A stretch of DNA of 12,594 nucleotides from QHVT01 sp036387915. GTDB taxonomy: Bacteria; Acidobacteriota; Thermoanaerobaculia; Gp7-AA8. Below the pieces are notes generated by a model. The model saw only the letters and a list, made by a program, of their open reading frames with translations, did no database searches and was not told where the DNA came from. Below, piece after piece: positions 6,170-12,594 of this stretch. A program made the position numbers and the translations under genes. Where the stretch lies: assembly GCA_036387915.1 (NCBI GenBank), contig DASVSV010000434.1, positions 1 to 12,594 of the forward strand. Direction: 5' to 3'. Positions within the stretch are counted from its first letter, which is position 1; each line of letters opens with the position of its first letter.

Positions 6170-7430
6170 ACAACTGTCCTTCCACGATCGGCAGCAGCAG
6201 CCGTGCGGCCCAGGCGCGGATCTTCTTCGCGCGTGAGACCAGCGGATAGCGTCCTTTGGCAGGGCGGCCGTTTTTGCGGATGGTCCACGCGTTCTGCAGG
6301 TGGAGGTCGATCGAGTCGAGGAGCTCCTCGGCCAGGCGTTCGTCCTCGACGAGGCACATCACTTCCGTGTTCAGGTTCTGCGAGCGCGGGTCGAGGTTGT
6401 ACGAGCCGATCAGTACGATCCTGCCGTCGATCACGGCGCTCTTCGCGTGCAGCGGGTCGGGGCCTTTGTACTCGCGCACGTCGATGCCCATGCGCACCAG
6501 GCGGCGCTTGTATTTGAGGTAGCCGGCCTGCGGCAGCACGCCGTCCGTCGACCGCAGCGAGTTCGTGACGATCTGCACGTACACGCCTTCTTTGAGCTTC
6601 TTCTCCAGCAGCGCGAGCAGCGGCTTCGGCGGAACGAGGTACGGAGACTCGATGACGATCGTCTCCTTCGCGCCGTCGATGATCTCCGCGAGCTGCGCCG
6701 CGACGCGCGGTCCCTCACCCACGGGATCGTGAAGGAAGCTCACCGGCCCGGCCTCCGGCTGCCCCTCGGACCAGTTGAATCCCGTGTCCAGCGAGATGGC
6801 CTCGTCGCACAGGGCCGCGTCGAGCCGCGCCTCGGCCACGCGCTTCGCCGCGTCCGACACGCGTACTTTCAATTCGGCGACGTGGTCGCTCGACCAGACG
6901 TGCGCGAAGTGCCCGTCCGCCTCCGCCGCCGACCGGCCTTCCACATAGACGTCCCGATCGACGTAGTTCCGCTTCCGCGCCATTCCGTAATACGCCTCGG
7001 CGAGATTGCGTCCTCCGGTGATGTACCGCTGTCCGTCGACGATGACGACTTTCTCGTGCATGCGCCGGAACAGCCAGCTCGGATGGCGCAGCGTCAGCGG
7101 GTGGTAAACGCGCACTTCGACGCCCTCGTCGCGCAGGTGCGCGAGCACTTCTTTCGGGATGCGGTGAAAGTTCGCGTCGACCACGAGCTTCACGCTGCCG
7201 ACGCCGCGGCGGCTGGCCTCGCGCAGTAAAGCCAGTGCGGTCATGGTGATGCGGTCGTTGCGGGCCAGGAAGTAGAGCGCGTGGATCTCCCGATCCGCCT
7301 GCTGGATCAGGTCGACGCGCGCCTGCGCGGCTTCGCGCGGGTCGTCGAGGATCCGGAAGACGTCCGCGCCCGCCGCCGTGGTGAATGTGCAGGCGAGCAC
7401 GAGGAACAGCGTCTGGATGCGGCGGGACAC
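6168..7430 (-). CDS. Exported phospholipase D / cardiolipin-synthase-like protein
   Basis: A 420-residue protein with two complete HKD motifs of the phospholipase D superfamily: His125-x-Lys127-x4-Asp132 (MHEKVVIVDGQRYITGGRN) and His328-x-Lys330-x4-Asp335 (LHAKSAVIDGRIVLIGSYNLDPRS). Both halves are needed for one active site, and both look intact. Residues 1-21 resemble a signal peptide (MSRRIQTLFLVLACTFTTAAGA). A Cys at 14 gives a weak lipobox, so a lipoprotein is possible. The arrangement resembles ClsC/YmdC-type proteins, which join phospholipid head groups to make cardiolipin; a secreted phosphodiesterase is the alternative. The start is GTG at 7430 with a GGAG six bases upstream. It diverges from the S9 peptidase gene with a 57-bp gap. 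Confidence 0.85.
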   Translation of the reverse strand: MSRRIQTLFLVLACTFTTAAGADVFRILDDPREAAQARVDLIQQADREIHALYFLARNDRITMTALALLREASRRGVGSVKLVVDANFHRIPKEVLAHLRDEGVEVRVYHPLTLRHPSWLFRRMHEKVVIVDGQRYITGGRNLAEAYYGMARKRNYVDRDVYVEGRSAAEADGHFAHVWSSDHVAELKVRVSDAAKRVAEARLDAALCDEAISLDTGFNWSEGQPEAGPVSFLHDPVGEGPRVAAQLAEIIDGAKETIVIESPYLVPPKPLLALLEKKLKEGVYVQIVTNSLRSTDGVLPQAGYLKYKRRLVRMGIDVREYKGPDPLHAKSAVIDGRIVLIGSYNLDPRSQNLNTEVMCLVEDERLAEELLDSIDLHLQNAWTIRKNGRPAKGRYPLVSRAKKIRAWAARLLLPIVEGQL

Positions 7431-7473
7431 GAGTGGCTCCAGGCGGTCTCGTCTGCACGATCGAAACCACTCC

Positions 7474-7479
7474 TATACT
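7474..7479 (+). promoter_or_regulatory. -10 box of a possible leaderless promoter, S9 peptidase
   Basis: TATACT ends 8 nt before the ATG at 7488, so transcription would begin at or next to the A of the start codon. No Shine-Dalgarno exists between them (TTCCCGCC) and no strong -35 is visible. The pirin gene shows the same geometry. Confidence 0.5.
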
Positions 7480-7487
7480 TTCCCGCC

Positions 7488-9473
7488 ATGAGAAGACTCC
7501 TGATCCTGTTGCTGGTCTGCCTTCCCGTTGCTCTCCCCACCTTCGCCGAGACCCTGCAGTTCGCCGATCGCGCGCGCATCGTGAGCGTCAGCGATCCGCA
7601 GATCGCGCCGGACGGACGGCAGATCGCCGTCGTCGTGTCGCGCGCGAACCTGAAAGACAACCGCTTCGACACCGAGGTCGCGCTGGTCGACGTCGCGAGC
7701 GGAGCGCAGCGCACCGTGACCGTGGATCGCCGCGGCGTCGCGCAGCCGCGCTGGTCGCCCGACGGCACGCGCCTCTCCTTTCTGGCCATGCACGAGGGCA
7801 AGCGGCAGATCTGGATCGCGCCGCTGGCCGGCGGCGACGCGCGCAAGCTCACCGACAACGCCAGCGGCGTGCAGCAGTACGCGTGGGACCCGAGCGGCAC
7901 GCGCATCGCCTTCGTGGCCGCCGACGAGCCGCCGAAGAAGAGCGAAGAAGAGAAGCACGTGAAGGCGTTCGAGGTCGGCGACGACGATTTCCTGATCACG
8001 AGCGCGGCGCTGCCGTCGCACCTCTGGCTGATCGGCGTCGACGGCGGCGCGGCGAAGCGGCTCACCTCCGGCGAATGGTCGCTCCCCGTGGCCCGTCCGC
8101 CCGGCCCGCTCCCCTCGCCCATCAACTGGTCGCCGGACGGCAAGAGCATCGCCTTCGCGCGCATGGACACGCCGCACTCCGGCAACACGGACACGACCCG
8201 CATCGCGCTGATCGACGTGGAGAGCGGCAGCGTACGCCGGCTCACCGGCGCCGCCGTGCAGGAAGGGCAGCCGATCCTCTCGCCCGACGGGAAAACGGTG
8301 GCCTTCATCCATCCGCGCGGCGGCGAGCGCCAGAGCGAGAACCGGATCTGGATCGTGCCGGCCGGCGGCGGCACGGGCACGGAGCTGACGAAGGACCTCG
8401 ACCGCAATCAGCATCGCGCGTTCTGGATGCCGGACGGGAAGTCGCTCCTCGTCGGCGCGCACACCGAGGCCACGACCGGGTTGTGGATCCAGCCGCTGGC
8501 GGGAGGCGCGCCGAAGCGGCTCGAGCTCGGCGAGATCGAGCCGGTCTCCGGCTTCTCCATCGACGCGAACGTGCACCGCAGCGGCGCGATCGCGTTCACC
8601 GGCACCACGCCGCGGCGGCCGCGCGAGCTGTACTACCTCGAGAACGCGAACGCGAAACCGCGCCGCCTGACGAACTTCAACGAGGCCATCGAGCGCCTCG
8701 AGCTGGGACGGGCCGAGCGCATCACCTTCAGCAACGAAGGCTATGACCTCGACGGCATCGTGGTCACGCCGCCGCGCTACGACCCGGCGAAGAAATATCC
8801 GCTCGTGCTCTACATCCACGGCGGCCCGCGCGCGTCGTCCACGCTGGCGTTCTCGTTCCTTCCACAGATCCTGGCCGCGCAGGACTGGATCGTCTTCCAG
8901 CCCAATTACCGCGGCAGCGACAACCTCGGCGACCGCGTCACGCGCGCCATCATCATGGACGCCGGCGCCGGTCCGGGACGCGACGTCATGGCCGGCATGG
9001 AGGTCGTGAAGAAGCGCTTCAACGTCGACGAGAGCCGCATCGGCGTCGGCGGCTGGTCCTACGGCGGCTACATGACCTCGTGGATGATCGGCAACTATCC
9101 GACCACGTTCAAAGCGGCTGTGTCGGGCGCCGCGGTCAACAACATGCTCGACCAGTACACCCTCGGCGACTACAACGTGCAGCGCGGCGCGTTGTGGGGC
9201 TCGCCATATAAAGACGACAACATGAAGCGCTACATCGAGCAGTCGCCGATCACGTACGCGCACAAGGTCCGCACGCCGACGCTGATCCTCTCGAACACCG
9301 GCGACGCCCGCGTACCGGTCACGCAGTCGTTCCAGATGTACCGCGCCCTGAAGGACAACGGCGTCCCGGTGAAGTTCATCCTCTACCCGCTCAGCGGCCA
9401 CAACGCCGACGACCCCGCGCATCAGTCGGATGTGGACCGCCGCTACGTGGAGTGGTTCAAGAAGTACCTCTAG
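7488..9473 (+). CDS. S9 family peptidase (prolyl oligopeptidase / acylaminoacyl-peptidase type), exported
   Basis: A 661-residue serine peptidase. Residues 1-20 are a signal peptide (MRRLLILLLVCLPVALPTFA), so it acts outside the cytoplasm. Residues about 25-400 form a beta-propeller with repeated blade motifs of the type PRWSPDGTRLSFLA, INWSPDGKSIAFAR and PILSPDGKTVAFIH. The alpha/beta-hydrolase domain follows: YIHGGPRAS (oxyanion region), nucleophile Ser524 in GGWSYGGYM, Asp606 in NTGDARVP and His638 in LSGHNADDP complete the triad. The length fits the S9C group, which removes dipeptides or acylated residues from oligopeptides. The ATG at 7488 is chosen because it begins the signal peptide; in-frame upstream codons overlap the divergent gene. 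Likely job: scavenging peptides in the periplasm. Confidence 0.93.
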   Translation: MRRLLILLLVCLPVALPTFAETLQFADRARIVSVSDPQIAPDGRQIAVVVSRANLKDNRFDTEVALVDVASGAQRTVTVDRRGVAQPRWSPDGTRLSFLAMHEGKRQIWIAPLAGGDARKLTDNASGVQQYAWDPSGTRIAFVAADEPPKKSEEEKHVKAFEVGDDDFLITSAALPSHLWLIGVDGGAAKRLTSGEWSLPVARPPGPLPSPINWSPDGKSIAFARMDTPHSGNTDTTRIALIDVESGSVRRLTGAAVQEGQPILSPDGKTVAFIHPRGGERQSENRIWIVPAGGGTGTELTKDLDRNQHRAFWMPDGKSLLVGAHTEATTGLWIQPLAGGAPKRLELGEIEPVSGFSIDANVHRSGAIAFTGTTPRRPRELYYLENANAKPRRLTNFNEAIERLELGRAERITFSNEGYDLDGIVVTPPRYDPAKKYPLVLYIHGGPRASSTLAFSFLPQILAAQDWIVFQPNYRGSDNLGDRVTRAIIMDAGAGPGRDVMAGMEVVKKRFNVDESRIGVGGWSYGGYMTSWMIGNYPTTFKAAVSGAAVNNMLDQYTLGDYNVQRGALWGSPYKDDNMKRYIEQSPITYAHKVRTPTLILSNTGDARVPVTQSFQMYRALKDNGVPVKFILYPLSGHNADDPAHQSDVDRRYVEWFKKYL

Positions 9474-9499
9474 GACTGCGGCGGCGAACGAGCTGCCGC
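9473..9499 (+). repeat. 27-bp post-stop repeat, copy b
   Basis: It begins GGACTGCGGCGGCGAACGAG and its first base is the last base of the S9 peptidase stop codon. It matches 26 of 27 bases with the minus strand of 5090-5116, in the same orientation relative to its gene. Confidence 0.6.
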
Positions 9500-9534
9500 T
9501 TTGGTGTTCGCGTGATCCCAAAGCGGCGGCTCGT
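9488..9534 (+). terminator. Strong hairpin after the S9 peptidase gene
   Basis: ACGAGCTGCCGCTTTGG (9488-9504) pairs with CCAAAGCGGCGGCTCGT (9518-9534): 17 pairs including one G-U, around a 13-nt loop. It starts 15 nt after the stop codon. No T-run follows, so it may terminate by another route or protect the 3' end. A smaller near-palindrome around TCTCGAGA follows directly. Confidence 0.5.
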
Positions 9535-9615
9535 CTCGAGATGAGTTGCCGCGTCTGTATGCGCGGGCGGCGGCCTCGCCCTAGCCGCAATGGCCTGCAG
9601 TTAAGGGGGGATCGT

Positions 9616-9814
9616 GCGTGCGTAGCACGCCAAAGAAAATAGCCCCCGGCTTCCAGCCGGGGGTACGCGACGCCTAACGTCTCCAGCCCGTGTAGCGGGC
9701 GACAGATCACCGCTGGACGCGATCTGTCGCCCGCCACGCGGGCTGGTACGAAGGGCACTCTTGTTCCCCCGGCTGGAAGCAGGGGACTATTTTCTTTGAG
9801 CGTGCTACGCACGC
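9616..9814. repeat. Nested palindromic repeat element, copy 2
   Basis: A 199-bp element with the same order of parts as 4822-5018. Terminal 15-bp inverted repeats GCGTGCGTAGCACGC lie at 9616-9630 and 9800-9814. Hairpin A units follow (left CCCCCGGCTTCCAGCCGGGGG at about 9643-9663, right at about 9766-9785), and hairpin B units flank a short centre (left 9683-9705, right 9723-9745). It has drifted more than copy 1; the right A unit reads GGCTGGAAGCAGGGG. It fills most of the gap between the S9 peptidase and pirin genes. Confidence 0.82.
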
Positions 9815-9869
9815 GATCGAGCTCACCCGACCGTTCCGTAACTGGAGGCCATTGCTCCTAAACGCGCCG

Positions 9870-9875
9870 TAAAAT
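9870..9875 (+). promoter_or_regulatory. -10 box of a possible leaderless promoter, pirin gene
   Basis: TAAAAT ends 8 nt before the ATG at 9884 (GCCCGACC between), the same spacing as at 7474-7488. There is no Shine-Dalgarno close to the start; GGAGG at about 9844 is far too distant. Confidence 0.5.
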
Positions 9876-9883
9876 GCCCGACC

Positions 9884-10792
9884 ATGAGCGAAGTGGCCGC
9901 GGAACCGTGCGTCGCACTGCGTGGAGAAAAAACCCTCGAGGCGCACCCGGGGCGCACCACGCACCTCGGGCCGCTGCAGATCTGGCGCGCGTTGCCGGTG
10001 CGCGACCGGCGGCTGATCGGGCCGTGGTGTTTCCTCGACCGTTACGGGCCGATCTCGTTCACCGGCGACAAGCCGATGGACGTCGCGCCGCATCCGCACA
10101 TCGGCATCCAGACCGTGTCGTGGCTGCTGGAGGGGGAAGTGCTGCATCGCGACAGCATCGGCTGCGAGGCGATGGCGCGGCCGGGTGCGGTGAACGTGAT
10201 GACGTCCGGCCGCGGCATCTCGCACGCCGAGGAGACGCCGGTCTCGAATGAAGGGCGGTTGAATGGCGTGCAGTTGTGGGTCGCGCTGCCCGACGCGCAT
10301 CGCCACGTCGAGCCGCAGTTCCATCACGTGCCGCGAGTGCCGCGCGAGGAGCTGCGCGGCGGATTCGTGGAAACGTTCAGCGCGCACAGTTACTCGCCGA
10401 TGACCGGCGCGGACGGGCGCGTGCACGCGCAGTCATCGCTCGAATATCCGCTCGATCCCGCGTGGGAGCACGGCCTGTTCATCCTCGACGGCGACGTCAC
10501 GCTGGAAGGGCAGCGGCTCGACGTGAACACGCTCTACTACCTTGGCACCGGGCGCGCGAGCTTCGACGTCCGCAGCGACGCCGGCGGACGCTTCCTCCTC
10601 CTCGGCGGGCCGCCGTTTCCAGAGACGGTCCTGATGTGGTGGAACTTCGCCGCGCGGACGCCGGAGGAGATCGCGGCCGCGCGCGCGGAGTGGGAGGAAG
10701 GGACGCTGTTCGGCGAAGTGCGCGGCTATGACGGCCCGCGATTACACGCGCCGGAGCTGCGTCGCATCGCCCGGCCCAATCCGGCCAGCTGA
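9884..10792 (+). CDS. Pirin family protein
   Basis: A 302-residue bicupin, the usual pirin length. The N-terminal cupin holds the metal ligands: His70 and His72 in APHPHIGIQTVSWLLEGEVLHRDS, and His114 and Glu116 in MTSGRGISHAEETP. Their spacing matches the iron site of characterised pirins. The C-terminal cupin (about 190-260) includes HGLFILDGDVTLEGQ and FLLLGGPPFPE, followed by WWNFAARTPEEI, a pirin hallmark. Bacterial pirins include quercetin-2,3-dioxygenases and regulators that bind metabolic enzymes; the sequence does not decide between these. It is cytoplasmic, with no signal peptide. It is a single gene with its own likely leaderless promoter, a palindromic repeat upstream and a compact terminator shared with the next, convergent gene. 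Confidence 0.92.
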   Translation: MSEVAAEPCVALRGEKTLEAHPGRTTHLGPLQIWRALPVRDRRLIGPWCFLDRYGPISFTGDKPMDVAPHPHIGIQTVSWLLEGEVLHRDSIGCEAMARPGAVNVMTSGRGISHAEETPVSNEGRLNGVQLWVALPDAHRHVEPQFHHVPRVPREELRGGFVETFSAHSYSPMTGADGRVHAQSSLEYPLDPAWEHGLFILDGDVTLEGQRLDVNTLYYLGTGRASFDVRSDAGGRFLLLGGPPFPETVLMWWNFAARTPEEIAAARAEWEEGTLFGEVRGYDGPRLHAPELRRIARPNPAS

Positions 10793-10809
10793 CCGGCGAT
10801 CGCGCCGGT
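10792..10809. terminator. Bidirectional hairpin between convergent genes
   Basis: ACCGGCG (10792-10798) pairs perfectly with CGCCGGT (10803-10809) around the 4-nt loop ATCG. It occupies the 19-bp gap between the pirin stop and the convergent BACON gene stop, so it could end both transcripts. No T-run is present. Confidence 0.5.
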
Positions 10810-10811
10810 GA

Positions 10812-11675
10812 TCACTTCTCGCTGATGTAAGCGTCGTCGAACCATACGTCGAACGGCGGGACGTCCGCGGCGCTGCCGAGGAGGAGAATGGCGGAGCCGG
10901 CGGCACCGACGTTTTGCGAGTAGTCGAACGCCTGCCACACCCCGGGGTCGGGGCGCGCGATCTGGACGTTGCGGATGACGTAGTTGCCTGAACAGTCATT
11001 TGACGCGTAGGTCAGGAAGGCGACGAGTGCTTCGCCCTGATCCCCTCCCGTTCGCACTTTCACGCCGAAGTCGTAGCGGCGCTTTCCCGCGATGCGCACG
11101 CACTGGAGTTGCTGGAAGGACTGCGTGAAGCTCTGGTCGGCGTCGCGCAGCAGCATCGAGCCGGAGGCGGGGCTGCCGTTGGCGTCGAACTGCGACCACT
11201 GCGGCACGCCCGGACCATTCGGGTACCGCGCAAACCATCCCCATCCCGAGACGTCTTTGTCGAACGTCCCATTCACGATCAGGGTGGCGATGCGCGGCGG
11301 CGCGATGATGCCCGTCGCACCTTCCTGCGTGACCTGCAGACGCACGCCCGCCACGATGAGCGTCGTGGTGCGCGGCGTGGTCTGCTCGTTCGCGCCGATG
11401 GTGACGTACGCGGCCGGCTGCGCGTCGAGCGGTGCGGCCTCGACGGTGGCCCAGCTCTCGGACGAATACGCCGCCCACGACGCGCAAGCCTGCGACTGAC
11501 CGAACACGAGCACGACCGCACGCGTGACGCCGGCAGCCGGAACGTTGCCGTTCCACGCCGGCGCGAGCGAGAACGTGCACTGATGCGGCGAGGGACGATG
11601 CACCGCGCGCATGCGCGCCGAGGCGGCGGGCGCGAGCGCAAGGAGGGCGATGAGGGCCGGCACGAGCTGTTTCAT
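10812..11675 (-). CDS. Secreted BACON-domain protein with C-terminal carbohydrate-binding-like domain
   Basis: A 287-residue secreted protein. Residues 1-20 are a signal peptide (MKQLVPALIALLALAPAASA), which fixes the ATG at 11675; an upstream extension in frame is low-complexity. Residues about 33-119 match the BACON domain pattern: CTFSLAP, GQSQACASWAAYSSESWATVEA, ANEQTTPRTTTLIVAGVRLQVTQEG. Residues about 132-287 start LIVNGTFDKDVSGW and end in VWFDDAYISEK, the form of a jelly-roll carbohydrate-binding module. BACON domains are thought to bind glycans or mucin, or to act as spacers. There is no catalytic domain, so it is probably a binding or surface protein. It lies 62 bp downstream of the response-regulator gene on the same strand, so co-transcription is possible. 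Confidence 0.75.
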   Translation of the reverse strand: MKQLVPALIALLALAPAASARMRAVHRPSPHQCTFSLAPAWNGNVPAAGVTRAVVLVFGQSQACASWAAYSSESWATVEAAPLDAQPAAYVTIGANEQTTPRTTTLIVAGVRLQVTQEGATGIIAPPRIATLIVNGTFDKDVSGWGWFARYPNGPGVPQWSQFDANGSPASGSMLLRDADQSFTQSFQQLQCVRIAGKRRYDFGVKVRTGGDQGEALVAFLTYASNDCSGNYVIRNVQIARPDPGVWQAFDYSQNVGAAGSAILLLGSAADVPPFDVWFDDAYISEK

Positions 11676-11737
11676 GGACAGCGTGTGAAACAGAACGGCG
11701 CGTGGAAAATGCCGGTCAACGCGACGTGCCGATTCGA

Positions 11738-12157
11738 TCAACCGGTGGCGCGGGCGGTGAACGGCACGAGGCGCGGCGCGGGACGCGGCGCCTCCATGCA
11801 GCCGGTGCACGCGACCAGCGCGTCCTGCAGGTCGGCGATGTCGAATGGTTTGCGCAGCAGCACCATCGTGCCGCCGCCGTCGAAGTCGCGCAGCGTGGCG
11901 TTGCTGACCGCGGTGATGATGATGGTGCGCGCCAGCAGCGACGGCGCGGAGGCGCGCACTTCGCGCAGGACTTCGAACCCGTTGACCTTCGGCAGCATGA
12001 GGTCCAGCAGGAGGGCGTCGTAGTGGCGCTGGCGGAGCATGGCCACGCCCGCGGCACCGTCCGCGGCGACCTCGACGGCGAGACCGAGGCGCCTGCAGAG
12101 CGCGGAGATGAGCACGCGTATCGCGTCGTCGTCTTCAATGATCAGGACAGTAGACAT
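11738..12157 (-). CDS. Single-domain response regulator (CheY-like receiver)
   Basis: A 139-residue protein that is almost entirely a receiver domain. Acidic pocket residues are Glu8, Asp9 and Asp10 (IIEDDD), the phospho-acceptor is Asp52 (LLLDLMLPKVNG), the switch Thr82 lies in IIITAVS, and Lys103 lies in LLRKPFD. All positions needed for phosphorylation are present. There is no DNA-binding or enzymatic output domain; a short tail (about 118-139) rich in Pro and Arg follows. Such proteins act by protein contact or phosphorelay. No histidine kinase is in the window. It diverges from the small membrane-protein gene, and the gap contains a mirrored pair of TACGAT boxes. No Shine-Dalgarno precedes the ATG at 12157. 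Confidence 0.9.
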   Translation of the reverse strand: MSTVLIIEDDDAIRVLISALCRRLGLAVEVAADGAAGVAMLRQRHYDALLLDLMLPKVNGFEVLREVRASAPSLLARTIIITAVSNATLRDFDGGGTMVLLRKPFDIADLQDALVACTGCMEAPRPAPRLVPFTARATG

Positions 12158-12173
12158 AGGAGGATGACGGCAG

Positions 12174-12217
12174 GATCGTACATTTTTGACGGCACGTCAG
12201 TACGGGACCGTACGATC
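12174..12217. promoter_or_regulatory. Mirrored motif between divergent genes
   Basis: GATCGTAC (12174-12181) and GTACGATC (12210-12217) are exact inverted copies 28 bp apart. Each contains TACGAT reading towards its own gene, a plausible -10. A second palindrome, GTACGG-GA-CCGTAC (12200-12213), lies next to the right arm. TTGACG (12186-12191) could be a -35 for the plus-strand gene with a long 19-nt spacer. Shared control of the response regulator and the small membrane protein is an inference. Confidence 0.4.
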
Positions 12218-12245
12218 TGGCACGCCCGGTGATGCACAGTCAGGA

Positions 12246-12461
12246 ATGAACGGATTCTTCATCGGCCTAATCGTCGTCTTCTTCGGATTCGTCATCCTGC
12301 TGGCCGTCTGGAGCCGCTGGCGCCGCCAGATGGGCGGCGGCTGGGGCCCCACCGAACTGAGCGACGGCAGCATGACCACGACGCCCACCGGCTACCCCGA
12401 GGAGATGAAGGGGGACGCGAAGACGATCAGCCCGGTGGACAACAAGGCCGCGAAGATGTGA
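12246..12461 (+). CDS. Small single-helix membrane protein
   Basis: A 71-residue protein. Residues 3-22 form one strongly hydrophobic helix (GFFIGLIVVFFGFVILLAVW), followed by a positive stop-transfer patch RWRR (24-27). A polar, Gly/Thr/Lys-rich tail (about 29-71) should lie in the cytoplasm by the positive-inside rule. No family is recognised. The ATG at 12246 is preferred over an upstream in-frame ATG at 12186 because the latter would add a polar extension through the divergent promoter region. AGGA abuts the ATG, and a weaker GGTGAT is about 12 nt upstream. It diverges from the response regulator. The clean helix-plus-tail layout supports a real gene. Confidence 0.6.
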   Translation: MNGFFIGLIVVFFGFVILLAVWSRWRRQMGGGWGPTELSDGSMTTTPTGYPEEMKGDAKTISPVDNKAAKM

Positions 12462-12509
12462 GGGGTCGCGGTGCCCTCACGGAGCGCCGGATTGTCGGGT
12501 GAACCGATC

Positions 12510-12525
12510 GCGTGCGTACGCACGC
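12510..12525. repeat. Perfect 16-bp palindrome related to the nested repeat tips
   Basis: GCGTGCGTACGCACGC is self-complementary and equals the outer tips of the nested repeats (GCGTGCGTA and TACGCACGC) fused together. CGATC flanks it on both sides as a direct repeat (12505-12509 and 12527-12531). The remainder of 12462-12594 shows no gene. Confidence 0.5.
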
Positions 12526-12594
12526 TCGATCCGCGCTTCACTGCAGGCAGCACACATGCGACGCTACTGCTGCCGAACGTAGGGCGTGGCTTCA

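Noticed and set aside
6300..7229. 309-residue frame antisense to the phospholipase-D-like gene
   Set aside because: No domain is visible and both HKD motifs are on the other strand.
7473..9812. 779-residue open frame antisense to the S9 peptidase
   Set aside because: A GC-rich shadow; the plus-strand gene has a signal peptide, propeller blades and a complete catalytic triad.
9611..9819. ATCG as a target-site duplication around palindrome copy 2
   Set aside because: A 4-bp match at unequal distances from the ends (9611-9614 and 9816-9819) is easily due to chance, and the true ends are unknown.

Overview
The window is a GC-rich bacterial chromosome segment with short intergenic gaps. It carries ten confident protein genes and two small ones. 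A BACON-domain secreted protein, a periplasmic S9 peptidase, a small outer-membrane barrel and abundant REP-like palindromes suggest a Gram-negative soil or sediment lineage, with Acidobacteriota or a neighbouring phylum as my best guess. That is inference from style and content; no rRNA or marker gene is present to confirm it.

The left end (1-3858) looks like an accessory, defence-type module. Two translationally coupled minus-strand genes encode a coiled-coil DUF2130-like protein and a ParB-like DNA-binding protein. They diverge from a plus-strand gene for an anti-phage dCTP/dCMP deaminase of the AvcD type, which is followed by a 45-residue, very acidic small protein. The 109-bp divergent region holds twin 13-bp direct repeats 20 bp apart, a possible extended -10 promoter and a GC-rich hairpin just before the deaminase start. 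The linkage of these four genes is the strongest candidate for a system not yet described.

The middle (3851-7430) reads as ordinary chromosome: phosphatidylserine decarboxylase (psd), a 197-bp nested palindromic repeat, an OsmC-family protein, a small outer-membrane barrel and an exported phospholipase-D/cardiolipin-synthase-like enzyme. The right part (7488-12594) holds an S9 prolyl-oligopeptidase-family peptidase, a second copy of the nested palindrome, a pirin, a BACON-domain secreted protein, a single-domain response regulator and a small one-helix membrane protein.

Shared structure beyond the genes includes the two near-identical 197-199 bp palindromic elements and a perfect 16-bp palindrome near the right end that looks like their fused tips. 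A 27-bp repeat sits directly after the stop codons of two unrelated genes. Two genes have -10-like boxes exactly 8 nt before the ATG and no Shine-Dalgarno, suggesting leaderless mRNAs. No rRNA, tRNA, CRISPR array, transposase or integrase gene was seen.
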